The notes beneath the pieces are model-generated. The model made no database searches. It had not been told where the DNA came from and saw only the letters and a program-made list of their open reading frames with translations. A program made the translations under genes and the position numbers. From the NCBI GenBank assembly GCA_020634975.1, contig JACKAQ010000002.1, forward strand, positions 620,001 to 684,000: DNA of 64,000 nt, in the 5' to 3' direction. The DNA is from JACKAQ01 sp020634975 [NCBI: Calditrichia bacterium]. GTDB lineage: Bacteria > Calditrichota > Calditrichia > RBG-13-44-9. Below, piece after piece: positions 44,391 to 54,020 of the stretch (positions within the stretch are counted from its first letter, which is position 1; every line of letters starts with the position of its first letter).

Positions 44391-44750
44391 GTGAAGGACC
44401 TCCTTAATTAATTATCAAAACTGTTGCTTGCTCAATAAAAACAGGTTATCGTCTGATGTTTTGTTAAATTCAGCTTATAATCAGATTGCATCGAAATTTT
44501 ATTCACACCGGGCATTATTTTTCATTGCCAAACGGAATTAATTTCGAAACGAAGCAAAGTAATAAAATTAGGACGGATTGCAATAAAATTTGAAAATTAT
44601 CCGGTCGATTTCGTGCGTAAATTTGTATTTTAGATGCGCTAAGTCAAGTCCGGTATGAATTTTGTATTTGAAAAAATACTTGACATAATTGAAGTGCTCA
44701 CCTAAATTTGGCGACTTTGTAATTCTCAATGTAAAAGGAGGAAAAATACA
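44391..44750. other. Intergenic region between divergent etfB and rplM
   Basis: 360 bp, AT-rich, without coding frames. It holds the strong rplM promoter near its right end and the AAGGAGG ribosome site of etfB at its left end. The middle shows nothing identifiable. Confidence 0.6.
44680..44710 (+). promoter_or_regulatory. rplM operon promoter
   Basis: TTGACA at 44680-44685, an exact 17-bp spacer, and TAAATT at 44703-44708. The -10 region also reads TAAATTTG (44703-44710), matching the TAnnTTTG pattern of Bacteroidetes promoters. It lies 40 bp before the GTG start, leaving a short leader with AAAGGAGG. Confidence 0.75.
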
Positions 44751-45185
44751 GTGAGAACTGATTATTCGAAACCAGATCAGATAATTGCTGATCAAAAGTG
44801 GTTTGTGGTGGATGGCGAAGATGTTGTATTGGGTCGTCTCGCATCCAACATTGCCCGCATTTTGCAGGGTAAGCACAAACCGAACTACGCACCGCATCAG
44901 GATGTTGGCGATTTTGTCGTTGTTCTGAATGCCAACAAAGTGCGGTTAACCGGCAACAAAGCCGATCAAAAAACATATTTCTCCCACTCCGGTTATCCCG
45001 GCGGCGGAAAAGAGACGCCTTATAAACGAATGATAGCAAAGCGTCCTGAATATGTGATTGAACATGCAGTACGGTTGATGCTCCCAAAAAATGCACTGGG
45101 TCGCAAGATGCTCAAAAAGCTGAAAGTGTATCCCGGAACAAATCATCCGCATGATGCGCAACAACCCCAAACCCTAACTTTTTAA
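44751..45185 (+). CDS. rplM: 50S ribosomal protein L13
   Basis: 144 aa, GTG start at 44751 with AAAGGAGG about 8 nt upstream. It contains WFVVDGEDVVLGRLASNIA, GKHKPNYAPHQDVGDFVVV, HSGYPGGGKE and MLPKNALGRKMLKKLKVY, the L13 signatures. First gene of the rplM-rpsI-rpsB-tsf-pyrH-frr cluster. Confidence 0.98.
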   Translation: MRTDYSKPDQIIADQKWFVVDGEDVVLGRLASNIARILQGKHKPNYAPHQDVGDFVVVLNANKVRLTGNKADQKTYFSHSGYPGGGKETPYKRMIAKRPEYVIEHAVRLMLPKNALGRKMLKKLKVYPGTNHPHDAQQPQTLTF

Positions 45186-45196
45186 CGAGGTATTAG

Positions 45197-45583
45197 ATGG
45201 AAGTTTATGTCGCAACAGGACGGCGCAAGTCCTCCGTCGCGAGAGTCCGGCTGAAGCCCGGAAGTGGCAAAATTGTTGTCAATGGTCGCGAAGTTTTGGA
45301 TTATTTTAAACGCGAAACGCTTAAAATGGTTATTGAACAACCTTTCGAATTTACCAATACGTTGGGAAAATTTGATATCGATGCCAATATCATTGGCGGT
45401 GGACTTGCCGGACAGGCTGGCGCACTGCGTTTGGGCATTTCCCGTGCGATGCTGGAATATGATGTTAATCTCCGTGGCGAACTGAAAGCCGCCGGATTTT
45501 TAACTCGCGATTCCCGTGAAGTTGAACGTAAAAAATACGGTCAGCCGAAAGCACGTAAGCGTTTCCAGTTCTCCAAACGTTAA
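45197..45583 (+). CDS. rpsI: 30S ribosomal protein S9
   Basis: 128 aa. [19 protein letters not shown] at the N-terminus, [19 protein letters not shown] in the middle and the basic tail [18 protein letters not shown], whose end reaches the P-site tRNA. It follows rplM by 11 bp, the usual pairing. Confidence 0.98.
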   Translation: MEVYVATGRRKSSVARVRLKPGSGKIVVNGREVLDYFKRETLKMVIEQPFEFTNTLGKFDIDANIIGGGLAGQAGALRLGISRAMLEYDVNLRGELKAAGFLTRDSREVERKKYGQPKARKRFQFSKR

Positions 45584-45628
45584 GTCGTTGGTTTTACTTA
45601 TTTTATCACACACACTGTCCCCAAAGCA

Positions 45629-45663
45629 CCGGCAGGGTGATCTTCCAATCGGAAGAATGCCGG
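45629..45663 (+). ncRNA. Candidate structured mRNA leader before rpsB
   Basis: In the 129-nt gap between rpsI and rpsB, CCGGCA (45629-45634) pairs with TGCCGG (45658-45663), enclosing an inner stem CTTCC/GGAAG (45642-45646 with 45651-45655) capped by AATC. No T-run follows, so it does not look like a terminator. Ribosomal-protein operons often carry autoregulatory leaders at such positions, S2 included in other phyla; here it is inference from pairing alone. Confidence 0.4.
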
Positions 45664-45712
45664 GGTTAAAAGGCAGTGGCGGAATAACCCGAATAAAGGA
45701 GATTTTTTGTCA

Positions 45713-46438
45713 ATGAAAGCAACATTAGAAGATTTGCTAAAAAGCGGTGTGCATTTTGGACACCTCACCCGCCGCTGGAATCCCAAGATGCGCCCATACA
45801 TTTTTATGGAACGCAACAATATTCACATCATCGATCTGAAAAAAACGCTCGAACATTTGCAAACAGCTTACAATGCGATTAAAGAGACTGTGATGAATGG
45901 CGAACCGGTTTTGTTTGTCGGTACCAAACAGCAGGCTCAAAATATCATTGTTTCAGAAGCTACCCGTGCGGGCATGCCTTATATGACCGAACGCTGGCTT
46001 GGTGGCACACTCACAAACTTTTCGACCATCAAGAAAAGCATTCGTAAACTTGAAAATCTGGAAAAGATGGTCAGCGACGGCACTGCGGACAAACTCACCA
46101 AAAAAGAACGCCTCATGATTGATCGCGAAATCGAGAAAATGAAAAAGGTGTTTGCCGGCATTCAGGAAATGAAGCGGCTTCCCGGTGCGATTTTTGTCGT
46201 TGATACCAAAAAAGAAGAAATTGCCGTGAAAGAAGGACGCAAACTCGGCATACCTATTTTCGCAATCGTAGATACAAATTGCGATCCCGATGAAATTGAT
46301 TTCCCGATTCCCGGAAACGACGATTCAACCAAAGCTATCGGCATTATCACCAAAACGATTGCCGATGCCGCAGTTGATGCAACCGCAGAACTGGAAGCAC
46401 GTCGCTCCGCCGAAAAGGAAGATGTAAAGAAAGATTAA
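45713..46438 (+). CDS. rpsB: 30S ribosomal protein S2
   Basis: 241 aa from the ATG at 45713; a TTG two codons earlier (45707) sits closer to AAGGAG (spacing 5 rather than 11), so the start is not fully settled. [50 protein letters not shown] and [25 protein letters not shown] (two stretches, [11 protein letters not shown] and PIPGNDDS) are S2 signatures. It is followed by tsf, as in most bacteria. Confidence 0.98.
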   Translation: MKATLEDLLKSGVHFGHLTRRWNPKMRPYIFMERNNIHIIDLKKTLEHLQTAYNAIKETVMNGEPVLFVGTKQQAQNIIVSEATRAGMPYMTERWLGGTLTNFSTIKKSIRKLENLEKMVSDGTADKLTKKERLMIDREIEKMKKVFAGIQEMKRLPGAIFVVDTKKEEIAVKEGRKLGIPIFAIVDTNCDPDEIDFPIPGNDDSTKAIGIITKTIADAAVDATAELEARRSAEKEDVKKD

Positions 46439-46474
46439 TCGCTTTAAATTTAAAATAAACAGGAGTTAAACATA

Positions 46475-47074
46475 ATGGCTAACATTACAGCAGCACAGGT
46501 AAAGGAGCTGCGCGAACTCACCGGTGCCGGTATGATGGACTGCAAAAATGCACTCGCTGAAACTGGCGGCGATATGGAAAAAGCAGTTGATTTCCTTCGC
46601 AAAAAAGGTATTGCCAAAGCAGAAAAAAAAGCCGGACGTGATGCAAAAGACGGTCTTGTTGAAGCATATATCCACCCGGGTGGAAAGTTAGGCGTTTTGA
46701 TCGAAGTCAGTTGCGAAACAGATTTCGTGGCTAAAACTGATGATTTCAAAGAATTGGTGAAAAACGTGGCGATGCAAGTTGCCGCAACCAATCCCATCGC
46801 CATTACGCGTGATCAGGTCGATCAAAAATTGATCGATCATGAAATGGATATTTTTAAAGCCCAGGCGAAAGAATCTGGTAAACCAGACCATATTCTCGAA
46901 AAAATCGCCACCGGACGTTTGGAAAAATTCTACACCGAAAATGTTCTGGAAGAACAGGCTTTCATCAAAGATGGCGACAAAACAGTAAAAGATTATGTAA
47001 CGGAAGTTATCGCCAAATTGGGTGAAAATATTTCTATCCGCAAAATCGCACGCTTTCGTATTGGAGATGAATAA
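46475..47074 (+). CDS. tsf: Elongation factor Ts (short form)
   Basis: 199 aa. [21 protein letters not shown] at the N-terminus (UBA-like domain and EF-Tu contact) and [20 protein letters not shown] in the core. It is about 85 residues shorter than the E. coli protein, as in Thermus-type EF-Ts with a single core subdomain. It recycles EF-Tu by GDP release. The stop overlaps the pyrH start by one base (TAATG). Confidence 0.97.
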   Translation: MANITAAQVKELRELTGAGMMDCKNALAETGGDMEKAVDFLRKKGIAKAEKKAGRDAKDGLVEAYIHPGGKLGVLIEVSCETDFVAKTDDFKELVKNVAMQVAATNPIAITRDQVDQKLIDHEMDIFKAQAKESGKPDHILEKIATGRLEKFYTENVLEEQAFIKDGDKTVKDYVTEVIAKLGENISIRKIARFRIGDE

Positions 47075-47793
47075 TGACAGGTCGCCCTCATTACAAAAGG
47101 ATCTTGTTAAAACTGAGCGGTGAGTCATTAGCCGGTGAAGATAAATTTGGTATTCAATTACCTGTTTTGCGGCGTTATGCAGAAGAAATTCGCAATGTAG
47201 CAGAAACAGGTGTACAGGTTGGCATCGTTGTTGGCGGCGGAAATATCTTTAGGGGTATTTCCGAAGCCGCTCGCGAAATGGACAGAGTTTCCGCAGATTA
47301 TATGGGAATGCTCGCCACTGTTATCAACTCGATGGCAATGCAGAATGCATTGGAAAACATCGGGCTGGATACGCGGGTGCAAACAGCCATCCGGATGAGC
47401 CAAATTGCCGAACCATTTATTCGACGCAAAGCGATTAACGATCTTGCAAAAGGGCGCGTTGTTATTTTTGCTGCAGGTACCGGAAATCCATATTTTACAA
47501 CCGATACTGCAGCTGTTTTACGTGCTGTGGAAATCAAGGCGGATGTCATATTAAAAGGAACACGGGTCGATGGCGTTTATACCGCCGACCCCGAAAAAGA
47601 TCCGACCGCAATTAAATTTGACGAATTGCCGTATATGCAAGTTGTTAAAGAAGGATTGAAGGTTATGGATGGCACTGCAATTACACTCTCTATGGAGAAC
47701 CAATTGCCCATAATTGTGTTTAATATGGATGAACCCGGCAATTTAATGCGGGTAGTTATGGGTGAACCTATTGGAACAAAGGTAAGAGGTTAA
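47074..47793 (+). CDS. pyrH: Uridylate (UMP) kinase
   Basis: 239 aa amino-acid-kinase fold. [51 protein letters not shown] and [17 protein letters not shown] are PyrH signatures. It makes UDP from UMP and is usually GTP-activated and UTP-inhibited. Translationally coupled to tsf and 2 bp ahead of frr. Confidence 0.98.
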   Translation: MTGRPHYKRILLKLSGESLAGEDKFGIQLPVLRRYAEEIRNVAETGVQVGIVVGGGNIFRGISEAAREMDRVSADYMGMLATVINSMAMQNALENIGLDTRVQTAIRMSQIAEPFIRRKAINDLAKGRVVIFAAGTGNPYFTTDTAAVLRAVEIKADVILKGTRVDGVYTADPEKDPTAIKFDELPYMQVVKEGLKVMDGTAITLSMENQLPIIVFNMDEPGNLMRVVMGEPIGTKVRG

Positions 47794-47795
47794 GT

Positions 47796-48356
47796 ATGAC
47801 ACTTGACAGCATTTTAAAGGATGCCGAAGAGCGCATGTCTAAATCGCTTGAGCATTTACAGCATGAACTTGCGACCGTTCGCACTGGCAGGGCAACGCCG
47901 TCATTGTTGGATTCAGTGAAAGTTGAATATTATGGCTCATTAATGCCAATCAATCAGGTTGCAACGGTTTCAGCACCGGAACCTCGGTTAATTGTCGTTC
48001 AGCCGTGGGAAAAGCGGTTGATTCCCGATATCGAAAAAGCGATCCTCGGCTCAGATCTGGGATTAAACCCGGGAAACGATGGCAACGTCATCCGTTTGCC
48101 TATCCCTGAACTCAGCGAAGAACGTCGGCAAAGCCTGTTGAAACTGGTGAAAAAGTTTTGCGAAGACTGCCGTGTTGCGGTGCGAAATGTTCGGCGAGAT
48201 GCCAATGAGCACATCAAGAAATTGGAAAAATCTCACGAAATTTCGGAAGACAACAGCCACGATGGTCAGGATCAGATCCAGAAACTGACAGACAAATACA
48301 TACAGGATGTTGACGATTTGTTGGCACAAAAAGAAAAAGAAGTGCTCACAAACTAA
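47796..48356 (+). CDS. frr: Ribosome recycling factor
   Basis: 186 aa, the family's standard length. LEHLQHELATVRTGRATPSLLD, VEYYGSLMPINQVA, PEPRLIVVQPWEKRLI and the late helix VRRDANEHIKKLEK are RRF signatures. It splits post-termination ribosomes with EF-G. A terminator follows. Confidence 0.98.
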   Translation: MTLDSILKDAEERMSKSLEHLQHELATVRTGRATPSLLDSVKVEYYGSLMPINQVATVSAPEPRLIVVQPWEKRLIPDIEKAILGSDLGLNPGNDGNVIRLPIPELSEERRQSLLKLVKKFCEDCRVAVRNVRRDANEHIKKLEKSHEISEDNSHDGQDQIQKLTDKYIQDVDDLLAQKEKEVLTN

Positions 48357-48385
48357 GTAAAAACAGTATATTATTTAACATATGA

Positions 48386-48418
48386 AAAGCCGGATGCTAT
48401 CGTCCGGCTTTTTGTTTA
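48386..48418 (+). terminator. Terminator after frr
   Basis: AAAGCCGGA (48386-48394) pairs with TCCGGCTTT (48403-48411), followed by TTGTTT. It ends the ribosomal/translation operon 14 bp before lpxB, so lpxB may depend on readthrough or its own promoter. Confidence 0.88.
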
Positions 48419-48431
48419 TACATCAGAAAAT

Positions 48432-49565
48432 ATGACAAAAATTTTGATCATTGCAGGCGAAGCCTCTGGGGATAAACACGCGGCAGACCTGATTCTTGAA
48501 TTACAAAAAATTCATCCGGAAATAGAATTTACCGGCATCGGCGGTGATGATATGCAACGTACCGGTGCACATTTGATTTATCACATTCGCCAGCTTGCGG
48601 TTCTCGGCATCACCGAAATTATCAAACATCTGCCGTTTATCCGGCAAGTTCAGCGTGATATTGTTTCGGAGATGAAAAAGGGAGTGGATGCCACTATTTT
48701 GGTGGATTATCCCGGTTTTAATTTGAGGATTGCCAAACTCGCCCATGAAGCTGGTATTCCGGTTATCTACTATATCAGTCCGCAACTGTGGGCGTGGGGC
48801 GAAAAACGGGTTGAGAAAGTACGGAAATACATTGATCTGCTGTTAGTGCTTTTTCGCTTCGAAGTTGATTTTTATGCCAATCACGGTATAAATGCGGAAT
48901 TTGTCGGTCATCCGCTGGTCGATCAGGTGCAAATTTCCCAATCCGAAACCGATTTCCGAAATCAGAACGCTATCGAACCCGGACAACAAATTCTCGGTTT
49001 ATTTCCCGGATCGCGGGAAATGGAAGTACGCAAACTGCTGCCGGTAATGGTTGCAGTTGCGTCCAAAATAAGGGATCAATTTGGCGCAATACCGGTAATC
49101 GGTAAAGCAAGCCAACTACCGGATGAGCTTTATCATGAAGTTATCAAATCAAATGATATCAAAATTGTAGAAGGTAAATCGCATCAATTGATGCGATATT
49201 CTTATGCTACAATGGTTGCCAGCGGCACAGCAACGCTGGAGATGGGTTTTCTCCAAACACCAATGGTTGTGCTTTATGAGGTATCGCCAATTACATATTG
49301 GTTGGGACGATTTTTGGTGAAAATTGATAAAATTGCATTGGCAAACATCGTTGCCGGTGAAAAGGTTGTTCCCGAATTCATCCAGAAAGAAATTACCACA
49401 GATGCCGTAAGCGCCGCTATTGCACGCTATTTTACTGACCAGAAATATTATGATGATGTAAAATCACGGTTAAGCATCATCAAAGATGCGCTCGGCGAGC
49501 CGGGCGCATCCCTCCGGGCTGCCAAACAAATTAGCATGTTTTTAAAAAAAGACCTGAACAAATAA
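48432..49565 (+). CDS. lpxB: Lipid-A-disaccharide synthase
   Basis: 377 aa GT19 enzyme. KILIIAGEASGDKHAADLI at the N-terminus, ATILVDYPGFNLRIAKLA, VIYYISPQLWAWGEKRVEK, EFVGHPLVDQV, LFPGSREMEVRKLLP and ASGTATLEMGFLQTPMVVLYE (its VASGTATLE core) are LpxB motifs. It joins UDP-diacylglucosamine and lipid X to the tetraacyl disaccharide at the inner membrane. Its presence shows an LPS-type outer membrane. Confidence 0.97.
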   Translation: MTKILIIAGEASGDKHAADLILELQKIHPEIEFTGIGGDDMQRTGAHLIYHIRQLAVLGITEIIKHLPFIRQVQRDIVSEMKKGVDATILVDYPGFNLRIAKLAHEAGIPVIYYISPQLWAWGEKRVEKVRKYIDLLLVLFRFEVDFYANHGINAEFVGHPLVDQVQISQSETDFRNQNAIEPGQQILGLFPGSREMEVRKLLPVMVAVASKIRDQFGAIPVIGKASQLPDELYHEVIKSNDIKIVEGKSHQLMRYSYATMVASGTATLEMGFLQTPMVVLYEVSPITYWLGRFLVKIDKIALANIVAGEKVVPEFIQKEITTDAVSAAIARYFTDQKYYDDVKSRLSIIKDALGEPGASLRAAKQISMFLKKDLNK

Positions 49566-49817
49566 TTAATCATATAGCAGTTCTTCTAACTCAACTTCTT
49601 TTGAGTAAACAATTTTGCGAATGGTTTCGTGGGATAAATATGCAAATTCGCGTTGCAATTGATCAATAATTTCTTTCGGGCGAGTTGCTTCCTTTAGCTT
49701 CGAGAATTTTTGACGGATGTAATAATCCCGGATTGCCCGCTCATTTAAAAATCCATTTTCCCAAAGCAGTTGAAATTGTTCATCAGAAACGTATGCCTTT
49801 AATGGGTTACCACGCAT
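49566..49817 (-). CDS. Small uncharacterised protein, possible helix-turn-helix
   Basis: 83 aa. A strong AGGAGGAG ribosome site lies about 7 nt before the ATG at 49817, supporting a real gene. The sequence is charged and helical with no membrane segment: ENGFLNERAIRDYYIRQKFSKL, then PKEIIDQLQREFAYLSHETIRKIVY, whose second half could be a helix-turn-helix. Its stop is directly adjacent to the lpxB stop (converging, 0 bp apart). I do not recognise the family. Confidence 0.65.
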   Translation of the reverse strand: MRGNPLKAYVSDEQFQLLWENGFLNERAIRDYYIRQKFSKLKEATRPKEIIDQLQREFAYLSHETIRKIVYSKEVELEELLYD

Positions 49818-50158
49818 GTATCACTCCTCCTAAATAGTTGATTATTCAGAACATAAAACCCCGAAATACAGCTCAAACGTGGTAGCAAATTAGTTTCGAT
49901 GCACCGCTCCTGTTTGGATAAACGGATACCGGAATCGTACATAACCGGTCATTTTAGCAATGGTGATAAATCAATTTTGGCGGGTAACGTTTAGTTCAAT
50001 CACAACGCTTTGTTTGTATAACATCAGTATTATGTTACATTTAAATATATTCGTTCATTAAAAACAAGGGATTTTTTTCCCCCTTAAATATAATTAATCA
50101 TTCAAAATTTGCCCGGTTTTGGGTAACATACTGAAATCATGAATGGAGGATAATTTAT
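49818..50158. other. Intergenic region, 341 bp, divergent
   Basis: No coding frame. It must hold promoters of the small - strand gene and the + strand membrane-protein gene. A short dyad TAACAT (50019-50024)/ATGTTA (50032-50037) with 7-nt spacer is the only structure of note. Confidence 0.4.
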
Positions 50159-50491
50159 ATGAATTTTATTTTTAAAGTAGCGATTTTAAGCGGTATCATC
50201 TTTTTGGTAGCTCAGTTTCTTCCCGGTATTCGTTTGAAAAATTACACAACGGCGTTAATTGTTGCCGTCGTTTATGCGCTTTTAAATGCGTTATTTTTCT
50301 GGGTTTTGTTTATCATTTCATTACCTGCCGTGCTCATTACATTCGGTTTGTTTGTGTTTGTTATCAACGCGGGATTACTGTGGGTAACGGATAAGTTGAT
50401 CGAAGATTTTGAAATAAAGAACATACCAACGCTCTTTTTAGCCGCTTTATATATCACCATCGGTTCACAAATTGCACAATGGCTGTTCTAA
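50159..50491 (+). CDS. Holin superfamily IV (PF04020) membrane protein
   Basis: 110 aa, four membrane segments, preceded by GGAGG. The pattern FLPGIRLKNYTTALIVAVVYALLNALF (within it FLPGIRLKNY) and LITFGLFVFVINAGLLWV is that of the PF04020 family, called phage-holin-4-like but common as a stand-alone chromosomal membrane protein. No phage genes are nearby, so a lysis role is unlikely. It has its own terminator. Confidence 0.82.
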   Translation: MNFIFKVAILSGIIFLVAQFLPGIRLKNYTTALIVAVVYALLNALFFWVLFIISLPAVLITFGLFVFVINAGLLWVTDKLIEDFEIKNIPTLFLAALYITIGSQIAQWLF

Positions 50492-50519
50492 AAAATAGCA
50501 GTTTTAAGTATGGTTTTCT

Positions 50520-50553
50520 AAAGCACCGGGGAAGTTTTTCCGGTGCTTTTTTT
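50520..50553 (+). terminator. Terminator after holin-like gene
   Basis: AAGCACCGG (50521-50529) pairs with CCGGTGCTT (50540-50548), followed by a run of T. Confidence 0.9.
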
Positions 50554-50704
50554 ATTTATTTCATTCGTGTTGCAATATTATTTCTCCCTTTTTTGCCATC
50601 CGATTCATACTAAATTATGAATTCAAAAATAGGAGAACTTGTTCGGGTTTTCTACGTTTTATGTGACATTAAGAACAAAGTAACTTATGATTAAAGGAAA
50701 CCAG

Positions 50705-52948
50705 ATGGCATTTTTTGTAAGATTGTTAAAACGATTTTGGGTATTTCTGTTGCTGATGAATATTGGGGTACTGGCGCAACCCGGGATTATTACCGGATAT
50801 GTTAAAGATGCCACATCCGGCGAAACCCTGATTATGGCGAATGTATATATCGATGGAACTCAGCAAGGCACAACCACCAACAACAGCGGTTATTATACGA
50901 TGCCCGATGTAAAACCGGGCGAGTACACTCTGGTTGCCAGCTATATTGGTTTTCTGGATTTCCGTAAAAAGATAACGGTAGCCCCGGGTGCCGCGTTACG
51001 GATAGATATTGAGCTGAAGCCTGCTGTTGTGGAAGGCCAAACCGTTACTGTTGAGGCTGAATATACTTTCGAGGAAGAAAAGCAGGTGGGTGTTCTGGAC
51101 ATGCAACCTGCTCAAGTGCGCGATTTACCGGCAATTCTGGAAGCAGATTTATTCCGGGCAATTCAACTGTTGCCGGGTATAAAAGCCAGCTCCGATTTTT
51201 CCAGCGGATTATATATTCGCGGCGGCAGCCAGGACCAAACACTGATATTATTGGATCGAACCACCGTTTACAATCCATCGCACTTTTTTGGATTTTTCTC
51301 AACATTTAATCCCGATGCGATAAAAGATGTGCGAATTTACAAAGGCGGGTATCCGGCAGAATATGGCGGAAGGCTTGGCTCAGTTATCGATATTTTCAAT
51401 CGCGATGGCAACCGGAAAGAATTTCAGGGGCGACTGAGCGTTGGCTTGCTGGCATCGCGATTAAATCTGGAGGGACCGATTCCCAAAGGTTCGGTGATGT
51501 TTGCACTGCGCCGATCGACGCTGGAGCCGTTGCTCGCCGCGCTGCGCAACTCGATAGACGATGTGCCGGACGCCTTTTATTTTTACGATCTCAACGGGAA
51601 AATCAATTACGATCCCAACGAAAACAACCGGCTGAATTTCGCATTTTACGCCGGAACCGACAACGTTGAATTCCCCTTTGCGGAAGATGCGGAATTCAAC
51701 CTGAATTACGGCAACCGCACATTCAGCACCAATTGGACACATGTGTTCTCAAAAAAACTGTTTTCGAACTTTACGCTAACTGCATCAAATTATTTTAGTT
51801 ATCCGCGTTTTTTAATCAATTCAACGCGTTTTGAGCGAGACAATACGGTTAGCGATTATTCCGTAAAAGGTGATTTCGAATATATTCCTTCTGGTAAATT
51901 TCAATTTAAAACCGGATTTTGGGCCGGCGCATTGGAGCTTGCTGTTCGGAACAGGTTTGATAATGAGGAAACGCTCAATGAAACCATCGATGCCAAATAT
52001 GGCTCCGCGTATGTGGAAAATCAGTGGAAACCGTCCGAACGAATGAGTGTGAAAACCGGGCTTCGCGGCAGCTACATCGACAGCGGCGATTTTTATCGAT
52101 TGGAACCGCGCATTTCGGCAGAATATTTTTACCGCATGGACATGCTGTTTCAGGTCGCATACGGGCGATATTATCAATATTTAACGCTCATCACCAACGA
52201 AGCATTCACCGGATTTGACACATGGCTGACCACCGACGATGGCGTACCGCCGGCATGGGGCGATCAATTTGTGGTCGCGTTGAAAACGAAACCCAGCGAA
52301 ACCTATAATTTTGATGTCGAGCTTTATTACCGCAACATGCGGGAACTATTCGAACTCGATCCGCGTGTGCAAGACCCCGCCGGATTGGATTACAACGAAC
52401 TCTTTCGTTTTGGAAAAGGCTATGCGTACGGGGCGGAATTTTTCCTGCAAAAGCGTAAAGGCAAGCTCAACGGATTTTTAGGATACACATGGGGAACCAG
52501 CCGCCGCCGCTTCCCGGAATACAATAATGATATGTATTATCCCCCAAAATTTGACCGGATTCACGATGTAAATATGGTGATGAATTATCAATTGTCAAAA
52601 AAATGGCGGGCAACAGTCGTATTTAATTACGCAACAGGGCAGGCTTACACAGATGTGCTGGGCAGCTACGAACTCAATTTCCCGACATCATCGAATGAAC
52701 TGGACCCGTTCATTGTCGGCGGATTGAACGCCACGCGATTGCCAGCGTATCACCGACTAGATGTCGGGTTTACCCGAAACGGGAAGCTCTTTAAATTACC
52801 GTATGAATTGCAATTACAGGTTATCAATTTGTATTCGAGACGCAATATCTGGTTCTATTCTTACGACCTTACAGAAAACCCGATCGTGCGCGAAGACGTA
52901 CGGATGTTGCCAATTATCCCCAACATTTCGTTCACTATCGATTTCTAA
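50705..52948 (+). CDS. TonB-dependent receptor, carboxypeptidase-regulatory type
   Basis: 747 aa from the ATG at 50705, chosen because AAAGGA precedes it by 6 nt and the signal peptide (MAFFVRLLKRFWVFLLLMN...LAQ) starts there; an ATG at 50687 has no ribosome site. Residues about 28-115 are the carboxypeptidase-regulatory domain (GIITGYVKDATSGETLIMANVY). The plug follows (LEADLFRAIQLLPGIKASSDF, GLYIRGGSQDQTLILLDRT, DVRIYKGGYPAEYGGRLGS), then a barrel ending NISFTIDF. It is paired with a DUF4249 lipoprotein, an arrangement typical of Bacteroidetes-type transporters. Ligand unknown. Confidence 0.92.
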   Translation: MAFFVRLLKRFWVFLLLMNIGVLAQPGIITGYVKDATSGETLIMANVYIDGTQQGTTTNNSGYYTMPDVKPGEYTLVASYIGFLDFRKKITVAPGAALRIDIELKPAVVEGQTVTVEAEYTFEEEKQVGVLDMQPAQVRDLPAILEADLFRAIQLLPGIKASSDFSSGLYIRGGSQDQTLILLDRTTVYNPSHFFGFFSTFNPDAIKDVRIYKGGYPAEYGGRLGSVIDIFNRDGNRKEFQGRLSVGLLASRLNLEGPIPKGSVMFALRRSTLEPLLAALRNSIDDVPDAFYFYDLNGKINYDPNENNRLNFAFYAGTDNVEFPFAEDAEFNLNYGNRTFSTNWTHVFSKKLFSNFTLTASNYFSYPRFLINSTRFERDNTVSDYSVKGDFEYIPSGKFQFKTGFWAGALELAVRNRFDNEETLNETIDAKYGSAYVENQWKPSERMSVKTGLRGSYIDSGDFYRLEPRISAEYFYRMDMLFQVAYGRYYQYLTLITNEAFTGFDTWLTTDDGVPPAWGDQFVVALKTKPSETYNFDVELYYRNMRELFELDPRVQDPAGLDYNELFRFGKGYAYGAEFFLQKRKGKLNGFLGYTWGTSRRRFPEYNNDMYYPPKFDRIHDVNMVMNYQLSKKWRATVVFNYATGQAYTDVLGSYELNFPTSSNELDPFIVGGLNATRLPAYHRLDVGFTRNGKLFKLPYELQLQVINLYSRRNIWFYSYDLTENPIVREDVRMLPIIPNISFTIDF

Positions 52949-52988
52949 AAAATGAAGACTAATTGAAAAGTTGACAAAAAGGTATCCC

Positions 52989-53891
52989 ATGAAAACATAT
53001 CGTAAGTTCATTTTATTCAGTATATTAGCAACTGTTCTCGGGCTCACGTTTTCCTGCGATGTAGAAAACACCGATCAGTTTGAACCGGAATACGTTGTTG
53101 AATCGTACATGTATGCACTGGAGCCGTTACCGGAAATCCGGCTGTCCCAAACCGTCGGTTTTGGTAAACCTTACAATTTTGAAGATCAGGCCATCAGCAA
53201 TGCCAATGTTTCTGTTACATTAGCCGGAATCAACAGCCCGGATGTCGAATTTCGCTATCTGGAAAGCGCCGAACGCGGTGTTTATGTTCCGGAAAACAAC
53301 GCACATCTCGTGCAACCGCTGCGCAGCTATTCTTTAAATATTACCTTTCCCGATGACGATGCAATCCTCCGGTCCACAACGTTGGTGCCGGACACATTTC
53401 AGATTTTGACATCAACTGCCGATTCTGTGGTGTTCGGTTCTTCGGCTCAATTGGAAATTGATCTGTCGTCCAGTTTTTATCCCGGCCGTCAAAATATTTA
53501 TGTTTTTTCGACAGAATCGTTTGAACCGACGATTGAAAATTTCACACCGTTTTTCGGCGAATTTTTTGATGAGGAAGAGGATGATATCGAAGATTTTAGA
53601 ATCAATGAGTCGCCACCGTTTAACGAAGAAAATTACGACCGGAATCCGGATGGTTCCCTAACCATCAAATTACCGTGGATTGCTGTCACTTTTTTTGGAC
53701 AAAATCAGATTTCCGCAAATGCGGTGGATGATAATATTTATAATTTTATAACTTCGGTAACATTGCAAACCGGTGGTTCAACGCTTTCGCCCGGCGAAAT
53801 ACCAAATATCCTCGATCCGATTGAAGGGGGAGTGGGCATTTTTGGCAGCTATGCCAGGGTGACAAAAATGCTATATGTTAAACGGCAATAG
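52989..53891 (+). CDS. DUF4249 family lipoprotein
   Basis: 300 aa from the ATG at 52989 (MKTYRKFILF), with AAAGG about 8 nt upstream; an upstream TTG at 52971 adds six codons of no signal character. Lipoprotein signal with the acylated Cys in GLTFSCDVENT. The N-terminal half has the DUF4249 pattern: YVVESYMYALEPLPEIRLSQT, ISNANVSVTL and LVQPLRSYSLNITFPDD. Found beside TonB receptors in FCB bacteria and probably the receptor's lipoprotein partner at the outer membrane; function not established. Confidence 0.82.
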   Translation: MKTYRKFILFSILATVLGLTFSCDVENTDQFEPEYVVESYMYALEPLPEIRLSQTVGFGKPYNFEDQAISNANVSVTLAGINSPDVEFRYLESAERGVYVPENNAHLVQPLRSYSLNITFPDDDAILRSTTLVPDTFQILTSTADSVVFGSSAQLEIDLSSSFYPGRQNIYVFSTESFEPTIENFTPFFGEFFDEEEDDIEDFRINESPPFNEENYDRNPDGSLTIKLPWIAVTFFGQNQISANAVDDNIYNFITSVTLQTGGSTLSPGEIPNILDPIEGGVGIFGSYARVTKMLYVKRQ

Positions 53892-54020
53892 CGGTTGTGA
53901 AATTTCGTACTTTTTTATTAAATTGCTTTAATCAATGAAGTTCAGTCATTAAAATATGGTATCTATTTAGAAATGATGTTATCTTGAAATGATTTTGAGA
54001 GGCGATTTGTCCCAATTGGC

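Noticed and set aside
50159-50491. Prophage remnant suggested by a holin-family protein
   Set aside because: PF04020 proteins are common stand-alone chromosomal genes, and no phage gene or attachment repeat is nearby.
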